Below, piece by piece: positions 1 through 11,085 of a stretch of DNA of 64,000 bases; position 1 is the stretch's first letter; the number at the start of each line of letters is the position of its first letter. Source of the DNA: Pollenia angustigena (taxonomy: Eukaryota; Arthropoda; Insecta; Diptera; Polleniidae); assembly GCA_930367215.1 (NCBI GenBank), contig OV884059.1, forward strand, positions 51,988,957-52,052,956. Reading direction: 5' to 3'. The position numbers were made by a program, and so were the translations under genes. The notes below the pieces were generated by a model. That model ran no database searches and was not told the DNA's origin. It saw only the letters and a program-made list of their open reading frames with translations.

Positions 1-76
1 ATTAAATTTATATTCTATAAAAAAATAAATATTTGTGAGCACGACAAAAAAAATCTTATTAATTGGTAAAAAAAAA

Positions 77-1212
77 ATGGATATACCAATAGTAAAAAAG
101 GGTATGTAAATAATTATATTAATATAAACTGCATTTCAGTGAGCTTAATTTACAGAAAACGTACCTACAAAAAAAAGCAGTGGAATAGCAACGAAGAGGC
201 TCTTCTAATAACACTTTGGGGTGACCACATTGGAGAGCTTCGAGGATGTAGAAAAAATAGCCATATTTTCGAGGAGATGGTGGAAGGCATGAAAAACAGT
301 GGCTTTGATTTTACACCCGAAAAACTAAGGGTACAAATTCATAATTTTACCAACAAGTACAGGTAAGTAGCTCTGAAATGTTTTTTACCGTCTAATGTGT
401 ATTAAAGACGAATATAGCACTCTTGTTTTACTTTTATTTTTAACATATAGGCTAGGCTGTTTTCCTAAAGGCCTGTTGTATTGTAGTTATACATGGCAAC
501 CTGTTCTTCAATTCAAAAAGCAAATAAAGCAGTTAAAAAATGTAGTTGCCAAACATATGCAATACAACTTACCTAAAAATGTAAGTGCACAATGCAACAA
601 GACGGTGTCAATACTGTATTTACACATTGTGAACAAACAATTAGGAAAACAGCCATTCATATGTACATATTTAAAATACGCAAATGTAAAACATTACTCT
701 GGGTTTCTTTCTGTTTAAATTTAGAGATGAAAAGCGTAGAGTCGGGCCTTCTGGTGGGTCTCCTTCGAGTTGGCCATTTTACGAAAGAGTCCATACCATC
801 TTGGGAGCTTTTAAGTCAAATTGCATAGAGATGATAATGGACGAAAGCACAGGTAAGATACTTACATTTATAGTTTTTACTCATCAAATCACTATTTACT
901 TTATGTATGTTATTTATCTTTTTAACAGAACCTTCCTGTTCAACAAATTTTGATGAAACAGTGGTAGACTTCGAAGTGGAGGCATTGCTCGATGAATCTG
1001 ATGATTTTTTATATGAACCTCCTCCAAAGAAATCACGAAAAACAAACTTTAATAATGAGATTTTAAAGAAAATTCAAGAATCAAGACATGTAATTGAAAA
1101 AGAAATACATAACACCAGGGAAATGGACAATAAAATTATAAAACTTCAGGAGGATATGGTTGAAATTGAGAGGGAACGAAACATTATTCTCAAACAACTT
1201 TTGAATAAGTAG
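77..1212 (+). CDS. Myb/SANT-like DNA-binding protein, four exons, Harbinger-accessory type
   Basis: Proposed exons are 77-101, 140-362, 725-852 and 929-1212; together 660 nt, 219 codons plus stop, with GT-AG introns and an uninterrupted frame. Exon 2 holds a Myb/SANT-like helical domain with its tryptophans (KKKQWNSNEEALLITLW), ending in HNFTNKYR. Exon 3 has SSWPFYERVHTILG. Exon 4 starts acidic, then has a PPPKKSRK basic stretch and a charged coiled-coil-like tail. The same exon plan occurs in the reverse-strand gene of the Harbinger at 14.4-13.6 kb, including a matching short first exon, so homology is clear. In Harbinger elements such proteins bind transposon DNA and help bring in the transposase. 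No transposase adjoins this copy, so it may be an element remnant or a co-opted gene. The first intron (38 bp) is unusually short, so the start is the least certain part. Confidence 0.7.
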
Positions 1213-1534
1213 GTTTAAGTAAATAAGTTGTACAGGGGAGTGCGGGAAATCGAAAACATAAACCGCAAGAATTTCAAAAGTCGTTTTTTAATAAGGTTTC
1301 TGTAATAAAAGATTTTTATGACAAAAATTATACAAATTAGACTACTAAAAAGAACTTCCAAATTCTTGCGTTTTACGTTTCCGATTTGCAGCACACCCCT
1401 GGTAGTTTATTTCAAGCTTCGTTTACAATGAGCAACAATTTCGTTTTTTCTATCTATTAATAATACATATATTTTCCTTTCATATTTCGAACAAATATGT
1501 GTATATGTAAAAAGTTTTTTTTAAAATTGAGACA
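1213..1534. other. Non-coding stretch, nothing recognised
   Basis: AT-rich sequence after the Myb/SANT gene. I see no gene, terminal repeat or RNA structure that I can support. Confidence 0.5.
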
Positions 1535-1604
1535 CTAATTCTGCAAAACGCAACGCTACGTCGAAAATTTCATTGAAAGCAAAAACAAAGAAAACAAGTA
1601 AGAG

Positions 1605-1825
1605 TGATATATTCGGCTGTGCCGAATCTTATATACCCTTCACCAATGTGCGAGCAGAATACAGAGCAACTAGACAAAAACTAAATAAAACTGGCAAATA
1701 TTTTTTTTTAATAAGAGACAACCGGTTTTGAACTTCGCTTTTCATAAGGGCCCAGAATATATATACTTTATAGGGTGTCGGATCAATATTGTATATACCT
1801 TTTTACCTTCGGTGAATGGTATAAA
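1605..1825. repeat. Dispersed repeat with TTCGGC-TGTGCCGAA hairpin
   Basis: Contains the palindrome-like 'ATTCGGCTGTGCCGAAT', then 'AACCGGTTTTGAACTTCGCTTTTCATAAGG' type sequence ending in 'CTTCGGTGAATGGTATAAAAA'. A closely related copy lies at 9755-9893, and the palindrome returns at 5061-5079. Non-coding and moderately diverged. Confidence 0.55.
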
Positions 1826-1848
1826 AAGAGTAATTTTCGGGAATTCAG

Positions 1849-2080
1849 GGGTATAATCACTGCATTCGATACTATAGTATCGAATAAACTATTGAATTTT
1901 TTTTGCATACGATAGACACTGGCGTATCGAATGAAAACTCGATAAATGAAACGTTGAGTTACTCGATGTCGAATGCTATTATTTCAAATTCAATACATTT
2001 CATTCGATATCGAGTTTCAAGATACCAAAATAAATAATTTCGATGAATTTTGCTCGATATCGTATGCGGTGATTAGACCC
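1849..2080. mobile_element. 232-bp TIR element (MITE) with 3-bp CAG duplication
   Basis: The ends are GGGTATAATCACTGCAT and the complement of GGGTCTAATCACCGCAT, flanked by CAG on both sides (1846-1848, 2081-2083). The same flanking repeat without the insertion reads GAATTCAGTA at 2382 and 9911, which serves as an empty site. The interior is rich in ATCGAT-like palindromes and has no ORF. Confidence 0.75.
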
Positions 2081-2611
2081 CAGTATTTCTGTTATAACTC
2101 ATACAAATTTCCGACATTTTGGTATATAAGTCATATAAGTACATAGGACATATGGCAGCCCTAAAATTTAAGTTTTTATAAAAATTTTGATGTTTTTTAG
2201 CCCATTTTTGGAGTATTTTGCTCATAAATTACCCATTGTCTAACCGATTTGATAGTTTTATATACCGACGTGTTAAGGAAGAATTTTACCATTTACTTAA
2301 GTTATATTTATATATAAACATTTATATAAACTTGTAAATATAAATTTTAAGAAAGTTAATTATAAAAAGAGTAATTTTTGTGAATTCAGTATTTCGGTTA
2401 TAATTCTGCCATTTTTTAACCGATTTGGCAGATTTATATACCGACGTGTTGAAGAAGAAATTTACCATTTACTTTGGTTATAAAGCTTGGACTCGGGGAT
2501 ATTTTGATATATAAGTCATATCCATAGGACATATGGCAGCCCTAAAATTTAGGTTTTTATACAATTTTTAAAAAATAAATAATATTCAAGCTCGAGGTCA
2601 GTTTTTTCCTT

Positions 2612-2668
2612 TTTAATTCTTTATTTTTCAATATTTCGACATCCTTTGGATGTCATCTTCAGTAATCT
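2612..2668 (-). ncRNA. Hammerhead-like hairpin at Penelope end (reverse copy)
   Basis: Read on the minus strand: CTGAAGA, an extra T, a 7-bp stem GACATCC / GGATGTC with an AAA loop, then GAAATATT. It matches the hairpin at 9275-9331. The box order CTGANGA-stem-GAAA is that of a hammerhead ribozyme, a motif already reported from Penelope-like elements. Here the base just before CTGAAGA breaks one stem I pair, so activity is doubtful. Confidence 0.45.
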
Positions 2669-3379
2669 TAAAATAAATACAATCAAACATAAATCATATT
2701 TCAATATCACTATAATATTAGACAACATATATAAACAATAAAAAAATTAACAGTTATGAGTCACAAAAATACACAACAATTAGCTTGAAGATCTATTATT
2801 GCACTAATTGTAGCATTTTATTTTTATTAATAATGTGTCTGTAACTTTGAGCGCAGCTATCAGTGTCAATCTTAAAATTAATTCTCTTATGTAACGGTAT
2901 GTTGATTATGTGTAGCATCTCCAGTGTGTATCTTCTATTATATTTCTCTTCAGTTTGTAATATTTGAACATCTTCAAAATTAGGTGTGTGTCCTCTTTCT
3001 TTACAGTGGGCTACTAGTGCTGTTTTTTGTGTTGATAAATTATCTTTACACTTAATGTCCGATTTGTGTCCAGAAATCCTGGTTCGTAATTTGTTTCTAG
3101 TAGTGCCAACATATACTTGATCGCAACTGTGGTTTTCGTTGCCATTACATTTTATCTTTCTTTTTTTTTTTTTTTAATTCCCTACGCTAATCCACTTTAG
3201 CTTTGGTGCATGAAAAAACTTTTCTCATCGTATAATCGGCCCTCTGTACTATTTTATATTTTTCCTCCTTTTGGAGTTTTTAACTCGTTCCGATATGCCT
3301 GGTACATATGTAATTGACCTGTATATTTTCGCTTCCTCATTTACACTTTCTTCAGTCTGATTCCGAATGTTTTTGTTTT

Positions 3380-5094
3380 CATACCCTCCACCACAATTAG
3401 TTGTGAAGAGGGTATATTAAGTTTGTCATTCCGTGTGAAACTTTTTTATTATTCATCTCAGACCCTATAAAGTATATATATTCTTGGTCCTTGAGTAATT
3501 TTAAGTCGATTTAGCCATGCCCGTCTGTTGAAAACACGCTCACTTTCGAAAAACTCAAAAGAAATAAACAAACTTGGTGTCAAATTGCTTGTAGTTATCC
3601 TAAGCAGTTTGGGATTGAAATCCAGCAAAATCGGTTCAATAGGATCTGAGCTATGAATCAAAATGTGGAACCACCACCTAAAAAAAATTGATAATTTTGT
3701 TACAAAAACTAACATAAATGGTGGAAAAATGCACAGAATGATATAAGATTTCGCAATAGTTCGTTTTATTTAACTGGAAATCACGCCGTAAAATATCTTG
3801 AAGATCCGTCCATGATCTACCCTAGGCCCCATATAAGCCCTACTCCCGGAAAACAGTTTAGTAAGCCTAAAACCCTAACTAACAATGCTATCATAACAAA
3901 TTTTGGCACGTCACAGTTAAATAGGACTAGAAATGAAACTGTTAAGTTTCGTGAAGATCGGTCCATAATTTACCATAGGCCCCATATAAAACCTACTTCC
4001 AGAAAACAGTTTAGTACGCCTAAATCCGTAAAAAATAATACTATCATAACAAAATTTGGTACATCAAAATTTTTTGGAACTAAAAATAAGACTGTGAAAT
4101 TTCGTGAAGATCAATCCATAATTTACTATAGGCCCCATATAAACCTTACTCCCGGAAAACGGCTTAGTACGCCTAAAAACGTAAAAAAGAATGCTATCAT
4201 AACAAAATTTGGTACATCACAGTTTTATTGAACGAGAAATAAGACTTTAAAATTTTGTGAAAAACGGTCCATCATTTACCATAGGCCCCATATAAACCTT
4301 ACTCCCGGAAAACAGCTTAGTAAACCTAAATACGTAAAAAATAATGCTATCATAACAAAATTTGGAACATATAAGTTTTACAGGACTAGAAATAAGACTG
4401 TGGAATTTCGTGAAGATCAGTTCATAATTTACCCTAGGCCCCACATAAACCTTACTCCCGGAAAACAGCTTAGTACGCCTAAAAACGTAAAAAATAACGC
4501 TATCATAACAAAATTTGATACATCACAGTTTTATAGAACTAGAAATGACACTGTGAAATTTGGTGAAGATCGGTGCATAGCTTACCATAGGCCTCATATA
4601 AAGCCCACTCTGGTAAAATAATTAAATACGCGGTAAACTTTCTTCCAGTTTAGCTTCATATGGCCAGAAAAAATGTTATACGGTCCATAATTTTCCTTAT
4701 ATTCCATTTTAGCAGCTTTTTGAAATTTACTGCAAACGCTTAAACTAATTGTACCGCTGTATTGAAATTTATGTTTTTTAATACCAGAAATCGTTCTGCA
4801 GAATTTGGGATGATTGGTTCATAGCTTACCATGGCTTTTATATAATTTGTTCTCTTGAAAATCATTTAAGTTCATCTTAAACTGATATTCTACTCAAACT
4901 TTTTAAAATTGATTCTGATTGTCGATCAATAATTTTATATAGGTCTAAACCGCAACAAATTTTAATGCAGATGTCTGTTTTTACAAAGATTATAATAATA
5001 AATAGACATCATACAGATATTAGTCCTAAAACATTCGAAGTGTCGGTGGAGGGTATCAAAGATTCGGCACAGCCGAATATAGCACTCTAACTTG
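3380..5094. mobile_element. 1.7-kb repeat inserted in the reverse Penelope copy
   Basis: Comparison with the uninterrupted forward copy (around 8560-8590) places the insertion between the RT and GIY-YIG parts. It begins CATACCCTCCACCACAATTA and ends with GGTGGAGGGTATCAAAG followed by a GGCACAGCCG palindrome region, so the ends are loosely inverted (CCCTCCACC / GGTGGAGGG). The inside is the 153-bp tandem repeat plus AT-rich sequence; no transposase is visible. Class unknown. Confidence 0.6.
3812..4620. repeat. 153-bp tandem repeat, about five copies
   Basis: The marker AGGCCCCATATAA recurs near 3825, 3978, 4131, 4284, 4437 and 4590, a spacing of 153 bp. Units are diverged from each other by point changes. 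Because 153 is divisible by three, a frame stays open for several units (3812-4231), but nothing suggests it is a real gene. Confidence 0.85.
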
Positions 5095-7084
5095 TTATTA
5101 ATCAAATTGTTAATGATTTTTTCAGGGAATGAATTTTTCCGCAATATGTCCTTTACCTTTTTAATGTTGTCTTTATGGAATTGTTTGTCACTAATTGTCA
5201 TAACTCGTCGTATTAAATTTACCGCTGTATTTATTATAACATTTCTTGGTTGACATGAAAAGAAGTTCATAATTCTACCAGAAGAGGTTGGTTTCTGGTA
5301 CCAATCTGTTTTCAGTTGGTTTCCTTTTCTGATAACTACAGTATCCAAATGAGGCAGTCTTCCGTTTTCTTCTTCCTCCATAGTGAATTTTATTTGTTTG
5401 TGAAAACTGTTTAATTGCGTCCATGTTTCTTCTATTGCACTTTCATGTATAATCCCAAACAGGTCGTCAACGTATTTAGTAAGCATTCTCGGCTTAATTG
5501 TTAATTTCGGTATGGTAGTTTTAAGCAGTTCTTTCATTACAATGTCTGCTATAATTGGAGATGCCGGTGACCCCATTGGAAGTCCCCTACATTGCGTGTA
5601 GACTTTGTCCTTATATTTAAAATATCTGTTGTCCTTTACACAAAATTTCAGTATTTTTATAAATAGTTCCTTCGTAATATCAGTGTGTTTTTTAATCTCT
5701 TCCCATTTCATTATGATTGTCTCTATAGCAAAATCTACAGGTATTCTTGGGAATAATGAAACTACGTCAAATGATACAATTCTCTCTTTGTCACCTATTG
5801 CACTATCGTTAATCCTATCTCTAAATTGTACAGCATCCCTCACGTTGAATCCCGAATTCGTTGTCAGTTTTTTTAAAATATTAGTTACAAACTTACACAA
5901 TTCCATAGACGGTGATTTCACAGAAGAACATATAGGTCTCAGTGGGAAATTTTCTTTATGGATCTTAGGAAGTCCATAAATTCTTGGAGCTAATGCCGCG
6001 TCAGTTTTAAGTCTTCTTTTTTCTATCATAGATATTATATTGCATTTATATAGTTCATCAACTAGTTCGTTGTTCTTCCTTTGAAGTGAAGTTGTATGAT
6101 CCTTTTTCAATCTCCTATACATCATCGTATCACCAAGAATATTATTCATCTTATTTTCATAATCATCTTTTTTCATAGCTACTGTGACGTTACCCTTATC
6201 AGCACTCAATATTAATAAATTTTTGTTTCTGTTCAAGAATGATTTAGTTTGCTCCACTGTATTTAATGTATGTCGTTCTCTTATATTCAAACTTTGTTTG
6301 TTCATATAGTTGTCCAACATACTGCAGAGCCTTGTTCTCGCCATCTCCTGTTCTTCTTTTTCCCTTATCGTTTGAATACAGTCCTCTCCTTCAGCAATAA
6401 ATTTGAACAGTGGAAATTTGTCTCGTATTGTAGGTATCGCGTGTTTGGGACCAAGGGAATGTAGCCAGCTTATATCTTATGGTATGCTTATGTTGGTTTT
6501 GTTGACAAACCAATTTCTATTAAACCTTATATTAAGCTCCTCTTTTTGTCGTTCTCTTAATGTTTAAAACTTTTTAATGTGTTTGTTCTTGTTGTCCGTA
6601 TAAGTTTTGTTGAGTATTGTCTCTTCATTACTCCACAATTCTTCCTGCTCACCAATAGTCAAGTATTTGCTTATAGATAGAGTTGCATATTTCCTTTATT
6701 ACCGTCTCTTCGTATTTTTCAATTTCATGTTTTTGTTTTATAATTAAACTCAAAATTTTCGAATGAAAATTGTGAAGCAGAGAGTTTAAGGAAATGTTAA
6801 TTTTTGAATTCATATTATATTTGGTTCTAAACATTTTTCTAATATTTTTTGTTGCGTTATTCAGAAAGTTAGGTATTATGCCGGAATGTCTACATTTTAT
6901 GAGAAAGGTTATCGTCGATTTTGTGTGACCTTGTTGTTGTCTTACTGACTTATGTTTGTTTATAAATCTTCTAATGGAATGATGTTTATTCTTTAATTCA
7001 TTATAAACCATCTTGTTTATTTTACGGCGTGCTCTCCGGCATAATACCTAACTTTCTGAATAACGCAACAAAAAATATTAGAAA

Positions 7085-9150
7085 CACATTAAAAAGTTTC
7101 AAACATTAAGAGAACGACAAAAAGAGGAGCTTAATATAAGGTTTAATAGAAATTGGTTTGTCAACAAAACCAACATAAGCATACCAGAAGATATAAGCTG
7201 GCTACTTTCCCTTAATCCCAAACACGCGATACCTACAATACGAGACAAATTTCCACTGTTCAAATTTATTGCTGAAGGAGAGGACTGTATTCAAACGATA
7301 AGGGAAAAAGAAGAACAGGAGATGGCGAGAACAAGGCTCTGCAGTATGTTGGACAACTATATGAACAAACAAGGTTTGAATATAAGAGAACGACATACAT
7401 TAAATACAGTGGAGCAAACTAAATCATTCTTGAACAGAAACAAAAATTTATTAATATTGAGTGCTGATAAGGGTAACGTCACAGTAGCTATGAAAAAAGA
7501 TGATTATGAAAATAAGATGAATAATATTCTTGGTGATATGATGATGTATAGGAGATTGAAAAAGGATCCTACAACTTCACTTCAGAGGAAGAACAACGAA
7601 CTAGTTGATGAACTATATAAATGCAATATAATATCTATGATAGAAAAAAGAAGACTTTAAACTGACGCGGCATTAGCTCCAAGAATTTATGGACTTCCTA
7701 AGATCCATAAAGAAAATTTCCCACTGAGACCTATATGTTCTTCTGTGAAATCACCGTCTATGGAATTGTGTAAGTTTGTAACTAATATTTTAAAAAAACT
7801 GACAACGAATTCGGAATTCAACGTGAGGGATGCTGTACAATTTAGAGATAGGATTAACGATAGTGCAATAGGTGACGATGAGAGAATTGTATCATTTGAC
7901 GTAGTTTCATTATTCCCAAGTATACCTGTAGATTTTGCTATAGAGACAATCATAATGAAACGGGAAGAGATTAAAAAACACACTGAAATGACGAAGGAAC
8001 TATTTATAAAAATACTGAAATTTTGTGTAAAGGACAACAGATATTTTAAATATAAGGACAAAGTCTACACGCAATGTAGGGGGCTTCCAATGGGCTCACC
8101 GGCATCTCCAATTATAGCAGACATTGTAATGGAAGAACTGCTTAAAACTACCATACCGAAATTAACAATTAAGCCGAGAATGCTTACTAAATACGTTGAC
8201 GACCTGTTTGGGATTATACATGAAAGTGCAATAGAAGAAACATGGACGCAATTAAACAGTTTTCACAAACAAATAAAATTCACTATGGAGGAAGAAGAAA
8301 ACGGAAGACTGCCTCATTTGGATACTGTAGTTATCAGAAAAGGAAACCAACTGAAAACAGATTGGTACCAGAAACCAAACTCTTCTGGTAGAATTGTGTA
8401 CTTCTTTTCATGTCAACCAAGAAATATTATAATAAATACAGCGGTAAATTTAATACGACGAGTTATGACAATTAGTGACAAACAATTCCATAAAGACAAC
8501 ATTAAAAAAGTAAAGGACATATTGCGGAAAAATTCATTCCATGAAAAAATCATTAACAATTTGATTAATAAAAACAAGAACATTCGGAATCAGACTGAAG
8601 AAAGTGAAAATGAGGAAGCGAAAGTATACAGGTCAATTACATATGTACCAGGCATATCGAAACGAGTTAAAAACTCCAAAATATATGATGAGGAAAAATA
8701 TAAAATAGTACAGAGGGCCGATAATACGATGAGAAAAGTTTTTTCATGCACCAAAGCTAAAGTGGACAAATTTGACAAACCTGACTTAATTTATCAGATA
8801 AAATGTAATGGCAACGAAAACCACAGTTGCGATCAAGTATATGTTGGCACTACTAGAAACAAAATACGAACCAGGATTTCTGGACACAAAGACATTAAGT
8901 GAAAAGATAATTTATCAACACAAAAAACAGCACTAGTAGCCCACTGTAAAGAAAGAGGACACACACTTAATTTCGAAGATGTTCAAATATTACAAAATGA
9001 AGAGAAATATAATAGAAGATACACACTGTAGATGCTACACATAATCAACATACCGTTACATAAGAGAATTAATTTTAAGAGTGACACTGATAGCTGCGCT
9101 CAAAGTTACAGACACATTATTAATAAAAATAAAAAGCTACAATTAGTGCA
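7085..9150 (+). pseudogene. Penelope-like RT/GIY-YIG polyprotein, forward copy, three stops
   Basis: One frame covers the element. It has RT motif A (IVSFDVVSLFPSIPVDFA), motif B (CRGLPMGSPASPI), motif C (TKYVDDLFGI), then a linker and a GIY-YIG nuclease starting VYVGTTRNKIRTRISGHK with a downstream THxLNFEDV-type block. Compared with the reverse copy, stops are at 7658 (TAA), 8900 (TGA for a Cys codon) and 9028 (TAG for Glu). Otherwise the frame is continuous from about 7150, so decay is recent. The N-terminal region present in the reverse copy is missing here. Confidence 0.82.
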
Positions 9151-9274
9151 ATAATAGATCTTCAAGCTAATTGTTGTGTATTTTTGTGACTCGTAAGTGT
9201 TAATTTTTTTATTGTTTACATATGTTGTCTAATATTATAGTGATATTGAAATATGATTTATGTTTGACTGTATT

Positions 9275-9331
9275 TATTTTAAGATTCCTGAAGATGACAT
9301 CCAAAGGATGTCGAAATATTGAAAAATAAAG
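9275..9331 (+). ncRNA. Hammerhead-like hairpin at Penelope end (forward copy)
   Basis: CTGAAGA at 9288-9294, stem GACATCC (9296-9302) / GGATGTC (9306-9312), then GAAA (9313-9316) and TATT. Flanks can form stem I: TTTTA-AGA-TTC before and GAA-AAA-TAAAG after, with a symmetric internal loop, as in type I hammerheads. The extra T at 9295 and the very short stem III are departures from the consensus. The other Penelope family in this window keeps the boxes but has a different stem sequence. Confidence 0.5.
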
Positions 9332-9429
9332 AATTAAAAAGGAAAAAACTGACCTCGAGCTTGAATATTATTTATTTTTTAAAAATTATAATTGAAAAAG
9401 GTCGAATAATAAAAAAAACTAAAAAAGAT

Positions 9430-10500
9430 TTTATACAATTTTTAATTTTTTTTGGACGGGAGGTACCACGCCCACTTCTCCAATCCCGCCCACATTTTGT
9501 AGGATGGTGTGTATTGGCTCTTGCCGTTCTCAAGATATAAAGAAATAAATAAAATACAACAACAACAAGGGATTTTTGGAAATATTTAGAGGTAGTCGTG
9601 GTTTTTTGCTCATATCTCCGTCATTTTTGGACCGATCTGGCTGAATTTCAATAGCAAACTTAAACGGAGTATATTTGACATAAATATACATCAACCTAGT
9701 CCACATCATTTCTGGGGTTTTCGGAAAACCCATTTCAACATACACACAGACAGACAGACAACCGGATTTGAACTTCGATTTTCATAAGGACCCAGAATAT
9801 ATATTTTATAGGGTGTAGGATCAATATTGTGGAACATACAAACGGAATGACAAAGTTATATATACCCTTTTACCTTCGGTGAAGGGTATAAAAAGAGTAA
9901 TTTTTGTGAATTCAGTACTTCGGTTATAGTTCTGCCATTTTTTAACCGATTTGGCAGATTTATATACCGACGTGTTGAAGAAGAAATTTACCATTTACTT
10001 TAGTTATAAAGCTTGGGCTCGGGGAGATCTATGGTTCCCGAAAGTGGGTATTTAAAAAAAAATAATTAAATTTTGGCCATAACTTTTTTGTATCTGAACC
10101 GATTTTCCCGAAATTTTTATAAAATATGTTCTACTAAAAAGTTCCGATATTTTGATATATAAGTCATATCCTTAGGACATATGGCAGCCCTAAAATTTTT
10201 TTTTAATTTTTAATTTTTTTTGGACGGGAGGTACCACGCCCACTTCTCCAATCCCGCCCACATTTTGTAGGATGGTGTGTATTGGCAACCTAAATGGGTG
10301 TACCTAATTTGGAAACTTTGGCTCTTGCCGTTCTCAAGATATACAGAAATAAAAAAAATATTTTATAATTTTGTTGTTGCTTTCTGCTGAAATTCATATT
10401 GAATTTTTAAATTTCAAACTCTGTATATTTTGTGGCGTTGAAAATTTTTAAACGCAATATGAATTTCTGTAGAAAGTAACAGTTATAAAATATTTTTGAC
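9430..10500. repeat. Diverged copies of a non-coding dispersed repeat
   Basis: Holds two copies of the 'ACCACGCCCACTTCTCCAA' block (about 9470 and 10228), a palindromic CAGACAGACA tract (9747-9759), and the 'AACCGATTTGGCAGATTTATA' block also seen near 2412. No coding frame of interest. Confidence 0.6.
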
Positions 10501-10639
10501 TTTGTTTTTGCTTTCAATGAAATTTTCGACGTTGCGTTTTGCATAATTAGGGCCTGAGTCTTCTTTAGCAACATTTTATGTGAAATTTGAATTTAATTTT
10601 CAATTCAAATTTTAATAATATGTTTTAAAAAATTGTGAA

Positions 10640-10780
10640 CACCATGATACCTGAAAGTATTTTTAGTTTATTTTATAAAAAAATTACAAGTCTGAAATTT
10701 GTTTTGTTAAGTTTTTATTTTTTTTTTTGTTTTTAATTAAATTAAGTTACATTAAAAAACTTGCTTATCGTTACTTTAAT
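10640..10780. repeat. Copy of the Harbinger 3'-flank repeat
   Basis: 'ACCTGAAAGTATTTTTAGTTT ... TTAAAAAACTTGC' also occurs at 14714, 14834, 19394 and 29030. It ends with TTATCGTTACTTTAATA, whose inverse TATTAAAGTAACGATA lies just right of the Harbinger at 14698, so the MITE and the Harbinger are bracketed by a 16-bp inverted repeat. Confidence 0.55.
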
Positions 10781-10782
10781 AT

Positions 10783-10924
10783 AGAAAAGCCCTAACTAAC
10801 ATTTTCCTTACTTTACAGAAGATAAAAAACTACGTTAAAAAAAATCGCAACTACAATACTACAGTTTTTATTAAGTTTTTTCCTTCTCCCGTAAACTAAG
10901 GAATATGTTAGTTAGGGCTTTTCT
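10783..10924. mobile_element. 142-bp MITE with AGAAAAGCCCTAACTAACAT ends
   Basis: The left end AGAAAAGCCCTAACTAACAT matches the complement of the right end over about 20 bp, and the inner TCCTTA/TAAGGA also pairs. It is flanked by TA-rich sequence (TATA on both sides) and lies directly beside the Harbinger end. No ORF. Confidence 0.7.
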
Positions 10925-11085
10925 ATATTATACTGCATTTACATCTACGCAAAATCTACTAGATTTCAGTTTAAATCTTCAAGGAAATCTTTGCCGTTTA
11001 CACTACTGTTTTTTGTCATATTGTGGGATTTCATTTTCATAACAAAAACAGCTGACTAAAAAGGAAGCAAAATTTTTTAATTTTT

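Larger units (their letters stand above)
2796..7011 (-). pseudogene. Penelope-like RT/GIY-YIG polyprotein, reverse copy, broken
   Basis: Coding runs from 7011 down to 2796. The N-terminal part (7011-6649) is a basic region of unknown role. The RT lies at about 6344-5095 with motif A (VSFDVVSLFP), motif B (GLPMGSPASP) and the catalytic YVDD. The GIY-YIG nuclease is at about 3160-2796. Lesions seen: a frameshift near 6650, a stop near 6478, a 1.7-kb insertion between RT and nuclease (3380-5094), and a poly-T tract replacing coding sequence near 3160. The RT core itself is open. The enzyme would prime on nicked DNA and copy element RNA; this copy cannot make a full product. Confidence 0.8.
2572..9428. 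mobile_element. Head-to-head pair of Penelope-like elements inserted as one unit
   Basis: Two copies of one Penelope-like family face each other: a reverse copy (2572 to about 7030) and a forward copy (about 7030 to 9428). The 17-bp sequence TTTTATACAATTTTTAA flanks the whole unit at 2555-2571 and 9429-9445. Both outer ends share the hairpin and the 'CTCGAGCTTGAATATTATTT' terminus. The centre (6875-6920 against 7035-7080) is an inverted repeat. Penelope-like elements encode a reverse transcriptase joined to a GIY-YIG endonuclease and are known to occur as inverted or tandem partial copies. Confidence 0.85.
1535..10550. repeat. Dispersed repeat block with about 50-bp inverted ends, hosting the Penelope pair
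   Basis: The segment starting CTAATTCTGCAAAACGCAAC at 1535-1588 returns as a near-perfect reverse complement at 10501-10550. Between them lie several diverged copies of a non-coding dipteran-type repeat recognisable by 'GGTATAAAAAGAGTAATTT', 'CATATGGCAGCCCTAAAATTT' and 'ACCACGCCCACTTCTCC' (around 1820-2570 and 9430-10370). Without the nested Penelope unit the block is about 2.1 kb. It could be a non-autonomous DNA element with subterminal repeats; no transposase frame is present and no target duplication could be fixed. Confidence 0.5.

Noticed and set aside
3812..4231. 139-codon frame as a repeat protein gene
   Set aside because: It is a by-product of a 153-bp tandem repeat; frames break in later units, and no start context or domain is seen.
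5605..5979. Plus-strand 124-codon frame (and its mirror 8061-7687)
   Set aside because: Antisense shadow of the conserved Penelope RT; explained by the real gene on the other strand.
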